A stretch of 64,000 bases of DNA from Bacillus sp. X1(2014) (GCF_007678255.1 NZ_VEED01000001.1:620001-684000), one strand, 5' to 3'. Numbered from the stretch's first letter, positions 8,986 through 18,603 are shown. Numbers and translations: made by a program. Notes: generated by a model from the sequence alone, not told the origin.

Positions 8986-10707
8986 TCAACACGTCGAATA
9001 CTCCGCAACCCGATTCCGCCCTGCCCGCTTCGCCCCAACATAAAGTGCTCGATCAGCATGCCGAATCAACGCTAGAGAATCTTCCGCATCCTCTGGCGCT
9101 GTTGCCACTCCAATCGAGGCGGTTATCATTACCTTCTGCTGCATTTTGTCTAAATCCAAGGACTGTTTGAGTGTAAATGGCCAATTGGCGATCATTTGCC
9201 TTATTTGTTCTGCAATTAGGTAGGCCTCTTCCTTTGATGTATCAGGTAAAAGGACGACAAATTCCTCTCCTCCATAACGAGCGACGGTTCCACGTGTATG
9301 CCCAATAAGCTTTGTTAGTCTGCTGGCAAGCTCAAACAGAATTTCATTTCCGCTTTGGTGGCCATACGTATCATTGACTTGTTTAAAATGGTCAATATCA
9401 AGAATTATTAGCGATAATTTCCGACGTTCGAACTGGGTTAATTTTTCAAATTCTTCAGTTAGAAGGTTCTCAAAATAACGATAATTATACAATTTCGTTA
9501 ACGAGCAGCGTTCACTTTGCATTTTTGTCATCTCATAATGCTTAGCATTTTCAATGGCAACCGCAAAGTGGGAACAAAGGATATCGATGATCATCAACTG
9601 GAATTTTTCAAATGCCCGCTTTCGCTTGGAAGCAAGTACTAAAACCCCAAGAACTTTTTTGCTTCGAACGATTGGTACACCTAGAACACTTTCGGCATCA
9701 TCGGGTAGATGACCGTTCGAATAGTTCCGCCATTCTTTCCTTGCTTTAAATAAGAATGTTTTCTGCTCGGCCCACACCATTCCGATTATTCCTTGGTTTT
9801 TCTTGACAGGCGGGAAATGATTAGACATGCCCTCTTTGACCCCGCGAACCACTTGAAGTTCATCATTCTTGGTTACTTCCAAGATATAGGCATAATCAAC
9901 GGGCAGCATTTCACTAACCTTTTGAATCAACAAATCAACCACATCATCAACCTTTAAACGCTCGGCCAGCTGATGACCAATCTCCGCAGTCTTTTGTAAA
10001 TATTCATTGATTTTTTCACTAGAATAATAAAGTCTGAAAATCATAGATAAACTGACAAAAGGAATCCCCACAAACAACAGAGCTAAACTGCCGACTTGAT
10101 TATAAAGGATATACAGCACAAACCCAATCGGGAAGGTAATGAAAGTAGTTATAGTCTCTACAATGAAATCTTTTCCAAAATAGGATTCTTTGCTTTTGTA
10201 AATAAAATAAAGATTGAAAGAGACAATGATTTGATTCATAGCATAACTTACTACCGCATATAACATGGCTATCCATAAGTAATTAGAGTTTTCTGTAAAA
10301 TTCGGGCCTATCTCTCCACCAAGCCAGTGGTAGACCAGGCCGCTGGTCAAGGAAACGAGGAAAAACATATTCAAGTTAAGCGGTAATCGGAATAATTCAC
10401 CTTTGCGGAGGATCCGTAACTTTAGTAGTAAAACAAGAACGGCTATTTGAGCAAAAATGATTTCAACAAATAAGCCAAATCTTAAAAAGGTAGCAAGCGC
10501 CACCCATTGAATTAAGAAAATAAACATATTATTTATGACAATGGGCATCGTTGCAACCACACAGGTTAACAGCAAAAAGGCAAAGACATCCAACCAGTGC
10601 CCGGAGATATGTGGAGGATAAGTCTGATAGGTGAACCAAGTTCCAGCAGGGACCATTAAAATCCAAGTCAGAAAAATCGAATTCTTGATGTATGGTTTAA
10701 CCTTCAT
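8986..10707 (-). CDS. Membrane GAF-GGDEF diguanylate cyclase
   Basis: The 573-residue protein probably makes cyclic di-GMP from two GTP. Residues about 1-225 contain some seven or eight hydrophobic segments, a membrane sensor region. A GAF-type domain occupies about 250-395. The GGDEF domain (about 410-570) has the active motif ARYGGEEF (GGEEF at 479-483) plus ILDIDHFKQVND upstream, so catalytic residues are intact. The usual RxxD inhibitory site just before the active loop is replaced by HTRG, so product inhibition at that site is unlikely. A good GAGGAGG site precedes the ATG. It has its own promoter and terminator and lies next to the pilus locus, whose PilB bears a c-di-GMP-type domain. 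It resembles the B. subtilis YtrP type of protein; orthology is not claimed. Confidence 0.88.
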   Translation of the reverse strand: MKVKPYIKNSIFLTWILMVPAGTWFTYQTYPPHISGHWLDVFAFLLLTCVVATMPIVINNMFIFLIQWVALATFLRFGLFVEIIFAQIAVLVLLLKLRILRKGELFRLPLNLNMFFLVSLTSGLVYHWLGGEIGPNFTENSNYLWIAMLYAVVSYAMNQIIVSFNLYFIYKSKESYFGKDFIVETITTFITFPIGFVLYILYNQVGSLALLFVGIPFVSLSMIFRLYYSSEKINEYLQKTAEIGHQLAERLKVDDVVDLLIQKVSEMLPVDYAYILEVTKNDELQVVRGVKEGMSNHFPPVKKNQGIIGMVWAEQKTFLFKARKEWRNYSNGHLPDDAESVLGVPIVRSKKVLGVLVLASKRKRAFEKFQLMIIDILCSHFAVAIENAKHYEMTKMQSERCSLTKLYNYRYFENLLTEEFEKLTQFERRKLSLIILDIDHFKQVNDTYGHQSGNEILFELASRLTKLIGHTRGTVARYGGEEFVVLLPDTSKEEAYLIAEQIRQMIANWPFTLKQSLDLDKMQQKVMITASIGVATAPEDAEDSLALIRHADRALYVGAKRAGRNRVAEYSTC

Positions 10708-10743
10708 GCTTATCCTCCTCTCTTGTTTTATATTGATAAAATT

Positions 10744-10772
10744 ATTTTACCATCGGAAAAATTTCTTGTCAT
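10744..10772 (-). promoter_or_regulatory. Sigma-A-type promoter for the GGDEF gene
   Basis: On the minus strand ATGACA and TAAAAT are separated by exactly 17 bp, 36 bp upstream of the GGDEF start. It overlaps the last codons of folC, so the cyclase can be transcribed independently. Confidence 0.55.
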
Positions 10773-12091
10773 AAAGAAATTTTCTTATTTTTCAAAAACT
10801 GACATAAAAATGGTTTTACTTCTGAAATAAAATAAAGTGATCCTGTTATGACTAATATGCTATTGTTATCAGGTGATTTTATTTCCTCTGAAAGATACGA
10901 ACCCCAGTCATCTACGGCAAGTTTGTTGGCTGAATGGCTGATTTTCAGTAATTCCTCTGCTTTCGCCGCACGCGGAAAATCAAAGCTAACAAAAGTAATT
11001 TGTGTAGCAATGCTATCTAGTTTCCCAATCATCTCGTCCAGCTTTTTATCCGTTAACGCAGCAAAGACAATCTGGATATTGCGATTTGGATATCGAGTTG
11101 ATAGTTCGTGTGTAAGAGCCGTAATCCCTTCTTCATTATGGGCCCCGTCAATGATGACTAATGGACTTTCTGACAGCATTTCAAATCTGCCTGGCCAATA
11201 CGCCTTCTTTAATCCTCCTCGAATCGCTTGTTCAGTTAGGATAAACTCGCCCTTTTGATGTAAAAATTGGGCGGCTATCACAGCAAGTACGGCATTTTCC
11301 GTTTGATGCTGGCCCATCATACTGATTTCCAGCTGATCGAGGGCTTGAAATGGTGTAACAACGTTAAAGACTTCTCCCTTAACTAAGGATTTATGGCCGT
11401 TAATCGTAAATTCTTGATCTAGGCGATAAACTGGTGCTTCTTTCTTTTGAGCTTGTTCCTCGATGACCTTGAGCGCGCCGGAGTGTTTAACAGCTGTAAA
11501 AAGGGCTGTATTATTTTTAATAATTCCCGCTTTTTCAAAAGCAATTTCCTCGTATGTAGACCCAAGGATATTGGTGTGATCTAGACCGATGTTGGTAATG
11601 ATGGAAGCTAACGGTTGAATAATGTTGGTTGAATCAAAGCGACCGCCTAACCCCACTTCAAAAATAACGATGTCAACCTTGTTCAAGCTTGCGAAATAAT
11701 GAAACGCCATGGCGGTAATCACTTCAAACTCCGTTGGGCCGCCTAGGTCCGTTGCTTCTAATTCGTCCGCTAACGGGCGGATGATATTTGTTAGCTGAAG
11801 CAATTCCGCATCGCTAATTGCTTTGCCGTTAACACTAATTCGTTCGTTAAACTGTTCAATATAGGGCGAGGTAAAGGTACCGACCGTATATCCCCCTGCT
11901 TCAAGAATTGAACGAAGATAGGTAACTGTAGACCCTTTTCCATTGGTACCGCCAATATGAATGGTCTTCATTTTTGTTTCCGGATGGCCAAGTCTGTCCA
12001 TCATCCATTCCATCCGCTTTAAACCTGGTTTGATGCCCAGTCTTAACCTTGCATGGATCCATTCTAGGGCTTCTTTATATGTAGTAAACAT
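10769..12091 (-). CDS. folC: Folylpolyglutamate synthase / dihydrofolate synthase FolC
   Basis: FolC adds glutamate to dihydropteroate and to folates, using ATP, in the cytoplasm. The start chosen is ATG 12091, giving MFTTYKEALEWIH..., which matches the N-terminus of Bacillus FolC and has GGGGTG upstream. The frame stays open to ATG 12160, which also has a possible site inside the end of valS, but the extra 23 residues look unlike the family. The 440-residue product has the P-loop GGTNGKGST, then TSPYIEQFNERI, the GLGGRFDSTN segment and DGAHNEEG near 300. It follows valS closely, as in B. subtilis, and is probably in the T-box-controlled transcript. Confidence 0.95.
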   Translation of the reverse strand: MFTTYKEALEWIHARLRLGIKPGLKRMEWMMDRLGHPETKMKTIHIGGTNGKGSTVTYLRSILEAGGYTVGTFTSPYIEQFNERISVNGKAISDAELLQLTNIIRPLADELEATDLGGPTEFEVITAMAFHYFASLNKVDIVIFEVGLGGRFDSTNIIQPLASIITNIGLDHTNILGSTYEEIAFEKAGIIKNNTALFTAVKHSGALKVIEEQAQKKEAPVYRLDQEFTINGHKSLVKGEVFNVVTPFQALDQLEISMMGQHQTENAVLAVIAAQFLHQKGEFILTEQAIRGGLKKAYWPGRFEMLSESPLVIIDGAHNEEGITALTHELSTRYPNRNIQIVFAALTDKKLDEMIGKLDSIATQITFVSFDFPRAAKAEELLKISHSANKLAVDDWGSYLSEEIKSPDNNSILVITGSLYFISEVKPFLCQFLKNKKISL

Positions 12092-12165
12092 CCGTGACAC
12101 CCCATCTTTTTGTATGTGTAATAAGATGAGACGACTCCATTGCTGGACTCGCCTCACCATTTAGT

Positions 12166-14808
12166 TTACCCTCTTAATTCTTTAATTCGAGCTTCCACAA
12201 TCGCTCTCTTCTCACGATAATCACTTTCTTTTGCCCTCTCTTCAGCTACAACACTTTCAGGGGCTTTTTTCATGAAACCTTCATTGCTTAGTTTCTTCTG
12301 AACTCGTTCTACTTCTTTATTTAAGCGGTCGTATTCTTTTTCGAGACGAGCAATTTCTTCGTCAATGTTGATCAAGCCTGCCAGTGGCAGGATGATTTCA
12401 ACGCCAGTAATAACAGCTGTCATGGCTTTTTCTGGTGTTTCAAGCTCCACACCCATTTGCAATTCTTCAGGATTACAGAAACGTTCAATATAACTGCGGT
12501 TATTCTCAAGCGATTTAAGAACTGTTTCATCCTTCGCTTTTACAAGCATTTTGATTTTCTTACTCATAGGCGTGTTAACTTCAGCACGAATATTCCGTAC
12601 AGAACGAATCATTTCCATGAGCAATTTCATTTCTTGTGCTGCTTGGTCATCAGAAAGAGCTGGATTTACTTCAGGCCACTTCGCTGTCGTAATTGACTCT
12701 CCTTGATGTGGAAGGTTTTGCCAAATTTCCTCGGTGATAAATGGCATGAATGGATGTAACAAACGCATCGTTTGATCCAATACATGAGCTAGAATCGAAC
12801 GAGTTGTTTTCTTTGCCGTTTCATCTTCACCATATAATGGCAATTTCGCCATTTCAATATACCAATCACAGAAGTCATCCCAAATGAAGTTGTATAGAGC
12901 ACGGCCAACTTCCCCGAATTCATAGCGGTCAGAAAGTCGTGTCACATGTTCAATCGTTTCATTTAAGCGTGTTAAGATCCACTTGTCGGCAACAGATTTT
13001 TCGCCGCTGAAATCAATTTCATCATAGGTCATGCCATCCATATTCATTAACGCAAAGCGGGAAGCATTCCAAATTTTATTGGCAAAGTTCCAAGTGGACT
13101 CTACTTTTTCGAAGCTGAAGCGTAAATCCTGCCCTGGAGAACTTCCTGTTGAAAGGAAATATCTTAGCGCATCAGCACCGTATTTTTCAATCACATCCAT
13201 TGGGTCTACGCCGTTTCCAAGTGATTTACTCATTTTACGACCTTGCTCATCACGAACGAGACCATGGATGAGTACATCTTTAAATGGACGCTCCCCAGTA
13301 AACTCGATGCTTTGGAAAATCATTCGGGATACCCAGAAGAAGATAATATCATAGCCAGTCACTAACACATCGGTTGGGAAGTAACGCTTGAAATCGGCTG
13401 ATTCAGTATTCGGCCAGCCCATTGTAGAGAACGGCCATAATGCCGAACTGAACCAAGTATCTAGAACGTCTTTATCCTGTTCCCAGTTCTCCGCATCTGC
13501 AGGTGCTTCGGTTCCAACATAAACTTCACCTGTTTGCTTATGGTACCAAGCCGGGATTCGGTGACCCCACCAAAGCTGTCTTGAAATACACCAGTCACGG
13601 ATATTTTCCATCCAGCGCAGGTAAGTTTTTTCGAAGCGGTCTGGAACAAAGTTTACTTTCGCTTCTTTATCTTGCAGGGCAATCGCTTCATCTGCGAGTG
13701 GCTGCATTTTAACAAACCATTGTGTAGAAAGATATGGTTCAACCACAGCACCGCTTCGCTCGGAGTGACCCACGGAATGCGGATGCTCTTCAATTTTGAA
13801 AAGAACACCTTGTTCCTGCAGGTCTTTCACGATTTGCTTGCGGCATTCGAAACGATCTAAACCTTTATATTTACCGGCTTTATCATTCATCGAGCCATCT
13901 TCATTCATAACAAGAATACGTTCTAAGTTATGACGATTACCAAGTTCAAAGTCATTCGGGTCATGGGCAGGTGTAATTTTAACCGCTCCAGATCCGAATT
14001 CCATATCGACATAATCATCAGCAACAATTGGAATTTCGCGGCCAACGATTGGCAGAATGACGTTTTTACCAATAAGGTGCTTGTAACGGTCATCTTCAGG
14101 ATGAACGGCAACAGCAGTATCGCCAAGCATCGTTTCTGGACGGGTTGTCGCTACCTCGATATGTCCTGAACCATCAGCAAGCGGATAGCTCATATGATAA
14201 AATGCACCTTGAACATCTTTATAAATAACTTCGATATCTGATAGAGCTGTTTTAGTGGATGGATCCCAGTTAATAATATATTCTCCGCGGTAAATGAGAC
14301 CTTTTTTATAAAGAGTAACAAACACTTCTTTAACGGCATCTGATAAGCCTTCATCAAGTGTGAACCGTTCACGGCTGTAATCTAAGCCTAATCCTAGTTT
14401 TGACCACTGCTGACGGATATGAGAAGCATACTCTTCCTTCCACTTCCAGGTTTCCTCAACGAATTTTTCTCTGCCTAAATCGTAGCGGCTTTTACCTTCG
14501 TTACGAAGTTTTTCTTCTACCTTTGCTTGGGTAGCAATTCCCGCATGGTCCATCCCCGGTAACCAAAGAACATCATACCCCTGCATCCGTTTCATACGGG
14601 TTACGATATCTTGTAAAGTTGTATCCCAGGCATGGCCTAAATGAAGTTTCCCCGTTACGTTTGGCGGTGGGATGACAACCGTGTATGGCTGCTTACTTTC
14701 ATCATCTTTTGCTTCGAAAAATTTACCTTGCAGCCACCATTCATAACGACCTTTTTCAATCGTTTGTGGATCGTATTTAGTAGGCATTGTTAGTTCCTTT
14801 GTTTCCAT
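12166..14808 (-). CDS. valS: Valyl-tRNA synthetase
   Basis: ValS charges tRNA-Val and edits misactivated threonine. The 880-residue class I synthetase has the HIGH signature as HLGHAWD near residue 57 and the KMSKS signature as RKMSKSLGN near 525. The anticodon-binding domain and the C-terminal coiled coil (about 815-880, [14 protein letters not shown]...) are present. A strong AAAGGAGG precedes ATG 14808. A T-box leader lies immediately upstream, so expression should rise when tRNA-Val is uncharged. folC follows within the same transcript. Length and motifs are normal. Confidence 0.98.
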   Translation of the reverse strand: METKELTMPTKYDPQTIEKGRYEWWLQGKFFEAKDDESKQPYTVVIPPPNVTGKLHLGHAWDTTLQDIVTRMKRMQGYDVLWLPGMDHAGIATQAKVEEKLRNEGKSRYDLGREKFVEETWKWKEEYASHIRQQWSKLGLGLDYSRERFTLDEGLSDAVKEVFVTLYKKGLIYRGEYIINWDPSTKTALSDIEVIYKDVQGAFYHMSYPLADGSGHIEVATTRPETMLGDTAVAVHPEDDRYKHLIGKNVILPIVGREIPIVADDYVDMEFGSGAVKITPAHDPNDFELGNRHNLERILVMNEDGSMNDKAGKYKGLDRFECRKQIVKDLQEQGVLFKIEEHPHSVGHSERSGAVVEPYLSTQWFVKMQPLADEAIALQDKEAKVNFVPDRFEKTYLRWMENIRDWCISRQLWWGHRIPAWYHKQTGEVYVGTEAPADAENWEQDKDVLDTWFSSALWPFSTMGWPNTESADFKRYFPTDVLVTGYDIIFFWVSRMIFQSIEFTGERPFKDVLIHGLVRDEQGRKMSKSLGNGVDPMDVIEKYGADALRYFLSTGSSPGQDLRFSFEKVESTWNFANKIWNASRFALMNMDGMTYDEIDFSGEKSVADKWILTRLNETIEHVTRLSDRYEFGEVGRALYNFIWDDFCDWYIEMAKLPLYGEDETAKKTTRSILAHVLDQTMRLLHPFMPFITEEIWQNLPHQGESITTAKWPEVNPALSDDQAAQEMKLLMEMIRSVRNIRAEVNTPMSKKIKMLVKAKDETVLKSLENNRSYIERFCNPEELQMGVELETPEKAMTAVITGVEIILPLAGLINIDEEIARLEKEYDRLNKEVERVQKKLSNEGFMKKAPESVVAEERAKESDYREKRAIVEARIKELRG

Positions 14809-14838
14809 GTTTGTTCCTCCTTTGATTCCTTTTCAACA

Positions 14839-15095
14839 TAAAAAACCCCATCGTCATAAAAGGACGAATGGAGTTTGCTTCGCGGTACCACCTTTTTTCC
14901 AATCAAAAAAACTGATTGGCACTTATGTAGATAACGGATTTAGTCCGTCTTCAACTAATAGGATGCTTTAGGATCCGTTCGCAGAAGAAGCTCGTGGGCG
15001 ACCTTCCGACTGTCTGCTTAGGAAATCTTTCAGCTATTGATTTCCCTCTCTATAAAGCAGGTTTGCATCGTACTCTTCCCTGTCGTTGCTTATTA
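14839..15095 (-). ncRNA. T-box riboswitch leader of valS
   Basis: The leader has the conserved T-box bulge sequence GGTGGTACCGCG (plus-strand 14881-14892) that pairs with the tRNA acceptor end, followed by a terminator hairpin (AACTCCATTCGTCC pairing with GACGATGGGG, then TTTTTT) at 14839-14876. The 5' part shows stem I elements such as AGAGTACG and GCTGAAAGATTTCC. Uncharged tRNA-Val should stabilise the antiterminator and allow valS-folC transcription. I see a GTC in the specifier region (GGTCGCCC) but do not fix the specifier codon. Confidence 0.93.
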
Positions 15096-15111
15096 ATTAA
15101 ATTATATTGTT

Positions 15112-15141
15112 ATACTACCGAAAAAAAGGGTTTGACGTCAA
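15112..15141 (-). promoter_or_regulatory. Probable promoter of the valS T-box transcript
   Basis: On the minus strand TTGACG and TAGTAT are 18 bp apart, placing the start a few bases upstream of the T-box stem I. A further A+T-rich TATAAT-like run follows, so the exact start is uncertain. Confidence 0.45.
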
Positions 15142-15246
15142 TAATGATAACCACTTTTTTTATTTTTTATACTATATGCTTCTTTTTTGGAGAATTCTCC
15201 GCTCTTGTGGAATATACATAAAGAAAATAAAAAGGGGGGGTTTTTG

Positions 15247-15438
15247 GTGAAGAGAAATTTGAATAAGTTTAAATACCAACCCTGGTTTCGGACTTGTCGG
15301 AGGGTTGCAGCGCAATTAGTTATTCCGTTTGTGGTCTTCCAATTTATTCGAACATTGATCATTCCTACATTCTTCGATATCGTGTTATTAACTTTATTTG
15401 TCGCAATTGCTGTGTCAATTTATTTTGAAATCGTTTAA
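15247..15438 (+). CDS. Small conserved membrane protein next to ysxE
   Basis: This 63-residue protein is read on the plus strand, against its neighbours. The start GTG 15247 is chosen because it follows AAAGGGGGGG; upstream in-frame codons have no site. The sequence begins MKRNLNKFKYQPWFRTCRRV and has two hydrophobic segments (about 20-37 and 41-60), so it is a small integral membrane protein with a basic N-terminus. Position between valS and ysxE matches the small gene yszA of B. subtilis, which I recall but cannot verify. The function is unknown. Confidence 0.7.
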   Translation: MKRNLNKFKYQPWFRTCRRVAAQLVIPFVVFQFIRTLIIPTFFDIVLLTLFVAIAVSIYFEIV

Positions 15439-15481
15439 GGAGCCCTTGTAGCAAGGTTACTGCTGCTGGGCTCCTTCTTTT
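15437..15481 (+). terminator. Terminator of the small membrane-protein gene, overlapping the ysxE end
   Basis: AAGGAGCCC and GGGCTCCTT form a stem starting at the stop codon, followed by CTTTTG. It overlaps the last codons of the convergent ysxE gene. Confidence 0.65.
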
Positions 15482-16491
15482 GCTGCTGCCTGCGCATCAA
15501 TCTCGGTCATTCTCATGACAACATACTCTGAATTTTTCAAATGCCAGTAGCGGTGCTGCAGCTGGCGTACATATTTTAACTCATTTTTGGGACGCTGCTT
15601 ACGATAGTAACTTTCTGCCACTTGGATGATTGGAATCGGGAGCGCTAAATAGCTGTAGAATAATAATTTTTCGTCGGCTCTAAATGGAAAGTATTTAAAA
15701 TAATGATATACCCAATCGACGGCCGTATCACTTCGCTTTGGATTAGTGTTTAAGGCTCTTGATAAATATGGAAGAAGGTCATGGATCGGTGAGCCATAGT
15801 GAGCATTCTCAAAGTTTATAAAAAATCCATACCCTTTATCATCATATAAAAAATGCTCAGGTGACAATTTTCCGTGCGTGATCACCATACGCGCCTTTTC
15901 ATTGTCTTTCGTTTTTTCATACCATTCTTCAAATTTCGTTTTTGAGAATTTCAGCGCTTGGCTGATTTCATTGTAGTAGAGGCAATATAGCAATTCGAAC
16001 GGCGACATGTAGGTCTTTTTTTCACATTCGTCGATGAAACCATCGAGAAATTCCTGTTGTTTTTCATGCTGTTGAAGAGTCTTTTCATAGTGCTCGGTTC
16101 TTTCTTCTTTATTCATGGTAATTTCTTTGGCGGATAGTGTATGAAGGCGTGCTAGTTCACGAAAGAGCTGATGATTTCTATGCTCACGGTCTTCCTTTTG
16201 TTCATTTGACATCCATGGCATTAAGTAATAAAGATTATTTTCATGTAAAACTGCATACCTGCCGTCCATGGTAGGATAAATCGGAACGATGCGGTTAAAT
16301 CCTTTTTGGTAAAGAAGATGGACATGGCGAATGAAATCTGTCCCAGTCGACGGGTCAATTTTTTTTAAAGCAAAGGTTCCTTTATTTGAATAAACCTTGA
16401 GGACGGTGCCAAAATCCTCTACAAATTGAGGTTCAATAAGATATTGTTTTAAGATCGGTGCAAGTGTGGCTAGATGATTGGGGTTATTCAT
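15457..16491 (-). CDS. ysxE: Spore coat-associated protein YsxE (CotS-like kinase fold)
   Basis: YsxE is a CotS/CotI-family protein with an aminoglycoside-phosphotransferase-like fold, linked in B. subtilis to the spore coat and to SpoVID. The 344-residue product shows the family N-lobe pattern (KVYSNKGTFALKKI near 28-41) and a brace such as MVITHGKLSPEHFLYDD near 205-221, which replaces the catalytic HxDxxxxN of true kinases with HGKLSPEH. That suggests a pseudokinase or altered activity. It lies downstream of spoVID on the same strand, as in B. subtilis. Mother-cell (sigma-E) expression is expected from the family but no clear promoter was recognised. Confidence 0.88.
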   Translation of the reverse strand: MNNPNHLATLAPILKQYLIEPQFVEDFGTVLKVYSNKGTFALKKIDPSTGTDFIRHVHLLYQKGFNRIVPIYPTMDGRYAVLHENNLYYLMPWMSNEQKEDREHRNHQLFRELARLHTLSAKEITMNKEERTEHYEKTLQQHEKQQEFLDGFIDECEKKTYMSPFELLYCLYYNEISQALKFSKTKFEEWYEKTKDNEKARMVITHGKLSPEHFLYDDKGYGFFINFENAHYGSPIHDLLPYLSRALNTNPKRSDTAVDWVYHYFKYFPFRADEKLLFYSYLALPIPIIQVAESYYRKQRPKNELKYVRQLQHRYWHLKNSEYVVMRMTEIDAQAAAKEGAQQQ

Positions 16492-16554
16492 GAAAACTCA
16501 ACTCTCTTTCCAATGGAAAAGCATAATCGCCGCTTGGTGGACGATATTTCTTCA

Positions 16555-16600
16555 TGAAAAGAAGGTGAGCAGGTCAAAAAACCCGCTCATCTCTTTTAGT
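16555..16600 (-). terminator. Hairpin between spoVID and ysxE
   Basis: On the minus strand AAGAGATGAGC pairs imperfectly with GCTCACCTTCTT and is followed by TTCAT. The T run is weak, so it may only attenuate transcription into ysxE. Confidence 0.4.
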
Positions 16601-17853
16601 TATTTTTTTGCAAAGCTGCTAGGAATATATAATACTTGACCTTCATATACATCTTGATTGATTTCAAGATTGTTGACACGCAGAAGGTTTTGTACGGATA
16701 CATCATAGCGATCTGCTACGCTGCTCACGGTATCTCCCTTTTGGACGATGCAAATCTTAACTCTTGCTTGATCCGCATTATCATCCTTTCGAGCAAAGAA
16801 CTCTGTTAACGTCATGCTTTTCTTTTTGGCCGCTTTTTTCTTTTTAGTATTCTTCGGTGGTGCTTCCTCCGGTGACGAAGAGCTTTCTTCTACCTGATGA
16901 CTGACTTCCTCTTCAACATGCTCTGTTGGTTGTGGCGCAGCTTCCAAAACGGCCCCTTGCTCTTGTTGTGGCTGGGTTCCTTCACTTCTGGCTTCCTGGA
17001 AATACCACGCTGGCTGGCTCTCTTCACTTTTAACTTCTTCTATGTCCCATGATGAATGGTACCCTTCATTTCTTACTTCTAGTAATTCCTCTGTAGGTTG
17101 GTTTTCTTGATTTCTGGCCTCTTGCAACTCCCATGATGGTTGGTCCTCTTCAATTCTTGTTTCCTGTAAATCCCATGTAGGTTCGTTTTCCTCTTCTTCA
17201 ATTTCTTCCTGCGGTTGGTAATTGAAGGTCGGAAATTTAGGTAAGACGTCTACACTCTCTTCTTCTTGCGGTTTTCTTGCCTCTGCTTCAAATAAGAAGT
17301 TATCTTGGTAGCTGCTTTGAACTGTTTCCAATTCAACTTCTACTTCTTCTACATCTTCATATTCAGGTTCAGCACGATGGACGACCTCAATCTCAGTAGC
17401 CTCTTCCTGCGGTTGTTGTTGTTCGGTGGCATATAAGCCGCTAATTGTTAGTTCTGCTGCCAGCTTCAAGCAGCTGCGTTCAGGAATCGAATAGTCAAAC
17501 GATTCAACGAGAACATCAATATCGTAAATACTCTGAATCCGATTATTTGGGATGGTAATGTCGACAGGGAATCGGTGCGAAAATTCACAGGTTCCTTCCT
17601 CCCGGTTATCGACCCTTTCCACAAACTTTTGAGATGTTACACCTTCTTCTTCATTTTCACTGTTAGTTTCGTAACTTTTATATTCGCCTGTGAGTTCGAG
17701 CGAACCTCTTATGGTTACGTACTGGTCGTTTTCCTGGATGGTAATGTCCGGGTCTAAAGAGATGGAAATAAGCTCTTCGACTTCCTGTCCTTTTCTAAAC
17801 CACAAAGACTCCTCCAAGGAAAAGCGTAGGCACGATTGGTTCTCTTGGGACAA
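16600..17853 (-). CDS. spoVID: Spore coat morphogenetic protein SpoVID
   Basis: SpoVID encases the forespore with coat proteins and binds SafA. The start is TTG 17853: AAAGGAGG lies seven bases upstream, and the resulting MSQENQSCLRFSLEESLWF matches the family start, whereas the open frame upstream overlaps that site. The 417-residue protein has the N-terminal SpoVID domain (about 1-145), a long acidic linker, and a C-terminal LysM domain (about 365-412, CIVQKGDTVSSVADRYDVS). It is shorter than the B. subtilis protein because of the linker. The linker contains five tandem 14-residue repeats. It lies downstream of the haem operon and its repeat array, upstream of ysxE, as in B. subtilis. Confidence 0.93.
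   Translation of the reverse strand: MSQENQSCLRFSLEESLWFRKGQEVEELISISLDPDITIQENDQYVTIRGSLELTGEYKSYETNSENEEEGVTSQKFVERVDNREEGTCEFSHRFPVDITIPNNRIQSIYDIDVLVESFDYSIPERSCLKLAAELTISGLYATEQQQPQEEATEIEVVHRAEPEYEDVEEVEVELETVQSSYQDNFLFEAEARKPQEEESVDVLPKFPTFNYQPQEEIEEEENEPTWDLQETRIEEDQPSWELQEARNQENQPTEELLEVRNEGYHSSWDIEEVKSEESQPAWYFQEARSEGTQPQQEQGAVLEAAPQPTEHVEEEVSHQVEESSSSPEEAPPKNTKKKKAAKKKSMTLTEFFARKDDNADQARVKICIVQKGDTVSSVADRYDVSVQNLLRVNNLEINQDVYEGQVLYIPSSFAKK
16975..17184 (-). repeat. Five tandem 42-bp (14-residue) repeats inside spoVID
   Basis: Residues about 224-293 of SpoVID are five consecutive 14-residue units of the type QPSWELQEARNQEN: EPTWDLQETRIEED, QPSWELQEARNQEN, QPTEELLEVRNEGY, HSSWDIEEVKSEES and QPAWYFQEARSEGT. 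The units are exactly 42 bp each, with a conserved Trp and acidic tail, and diverge in sequence. This is a local duplication in the disordered linker. Confidence 0.85.
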
Positions 17854-18018
17854 AGCGACTCCTCCTTTCGTTTCCTTCACGCAAAATCACTATGTCACTT
17901 ACACTCTATGACCCAAGGGGATTTTTTATGATAAAAAGTGTTGTTTTGAGTGGAAAAGAAACGTAGTTTTCGTGTTTAGAGATTTGGATGAGGTTTTTAT
18001 GTTTTGTGGGAGGCAGGG

Positions 18019-18541
18019 ATTTCGCCGAATTGAGTGGTGATTTCGCCGGATCACTTGATTATTTCGCCAAACTAGGACTTTATTTCGCCAACTTTGATCA
18101 TTATTTCGCCAAAACTTCAATTTATTTCGCCAATAGGCTTTTTAGTTACCTATTTTAATGACTGCTCAAACCTCGATCTCTGTATGATCTGGGGTACTGC
18201 CTTTACTAGGATGGGGGATCTAGCCAAGTTCAGTGGAGATTTCGCCGGATCACTTGATTATTTCGCCAAACTAGGACTTTATTTCGCCATCTATGATCTT
18301 TTTTTCGCCTAAACTCTAAACTATTTCGCTAAACAGTTTTTTAGTTACCTATTTTAATGACTGCCCAGGCCTCGATCTCTGTTTGATCTGGGGTACTGCC
18401 TTTACTAGGAGGGGGGATTTCGCCAAGTTGAGTAGGGATTTCGCCGGTTTACGAGATTATCTCGCCTAACCGGGACTTTATTTCGCCAACTTTGACAATT
18501 ATTTCTACAAAACTCCAATCTATTCCGTCAAACCCAATTTT
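18019..18541 (+). repeat. 21-bp periodic ATTTCGCC array in three 199-bp blocks
   Basis: The 790-bp gap between spoVID and hemL holds 18 units with core ATTTCGCC, some degenerate. They start at 18019, 18040, 18061, 18082, 18103, 18124; then 18218, 18239, 18260, 18281, 18302, 18323; then 18417, 18438, 18459, 18480, 18501, 18522. Within each block the step is exactly 21 bp. Blocks repeat every 199 bp, and a 73-bp linker containing GTTACCTATTTTAATGACTG separates them. The bases between cores vary. It has no dyad symmetry and carries stop codons in most frames, so it is probably not coding. The region 17854-18018 shows nothing else. Confidence 0.9.
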
Positions 18542-18603
18542 CAAACTGCTTCTTCAAAAGCCAGTCCCCAGACTGGCCCAACAAATTAAGCTTCTAACCA
18601 TAC

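Noticed and set aside
10769..12160. Longer FolC start at ATG 12160
   Set aside because: The extra 23 residues do not resemble the family and a good site serves ATG 12091.
18019..18541. Possible CRISPR array
   Set aside because: The conserved core is only about 8 bp, the step is 21 bp, and there is no long identical repeat with 30-bp spacers or cas genes.
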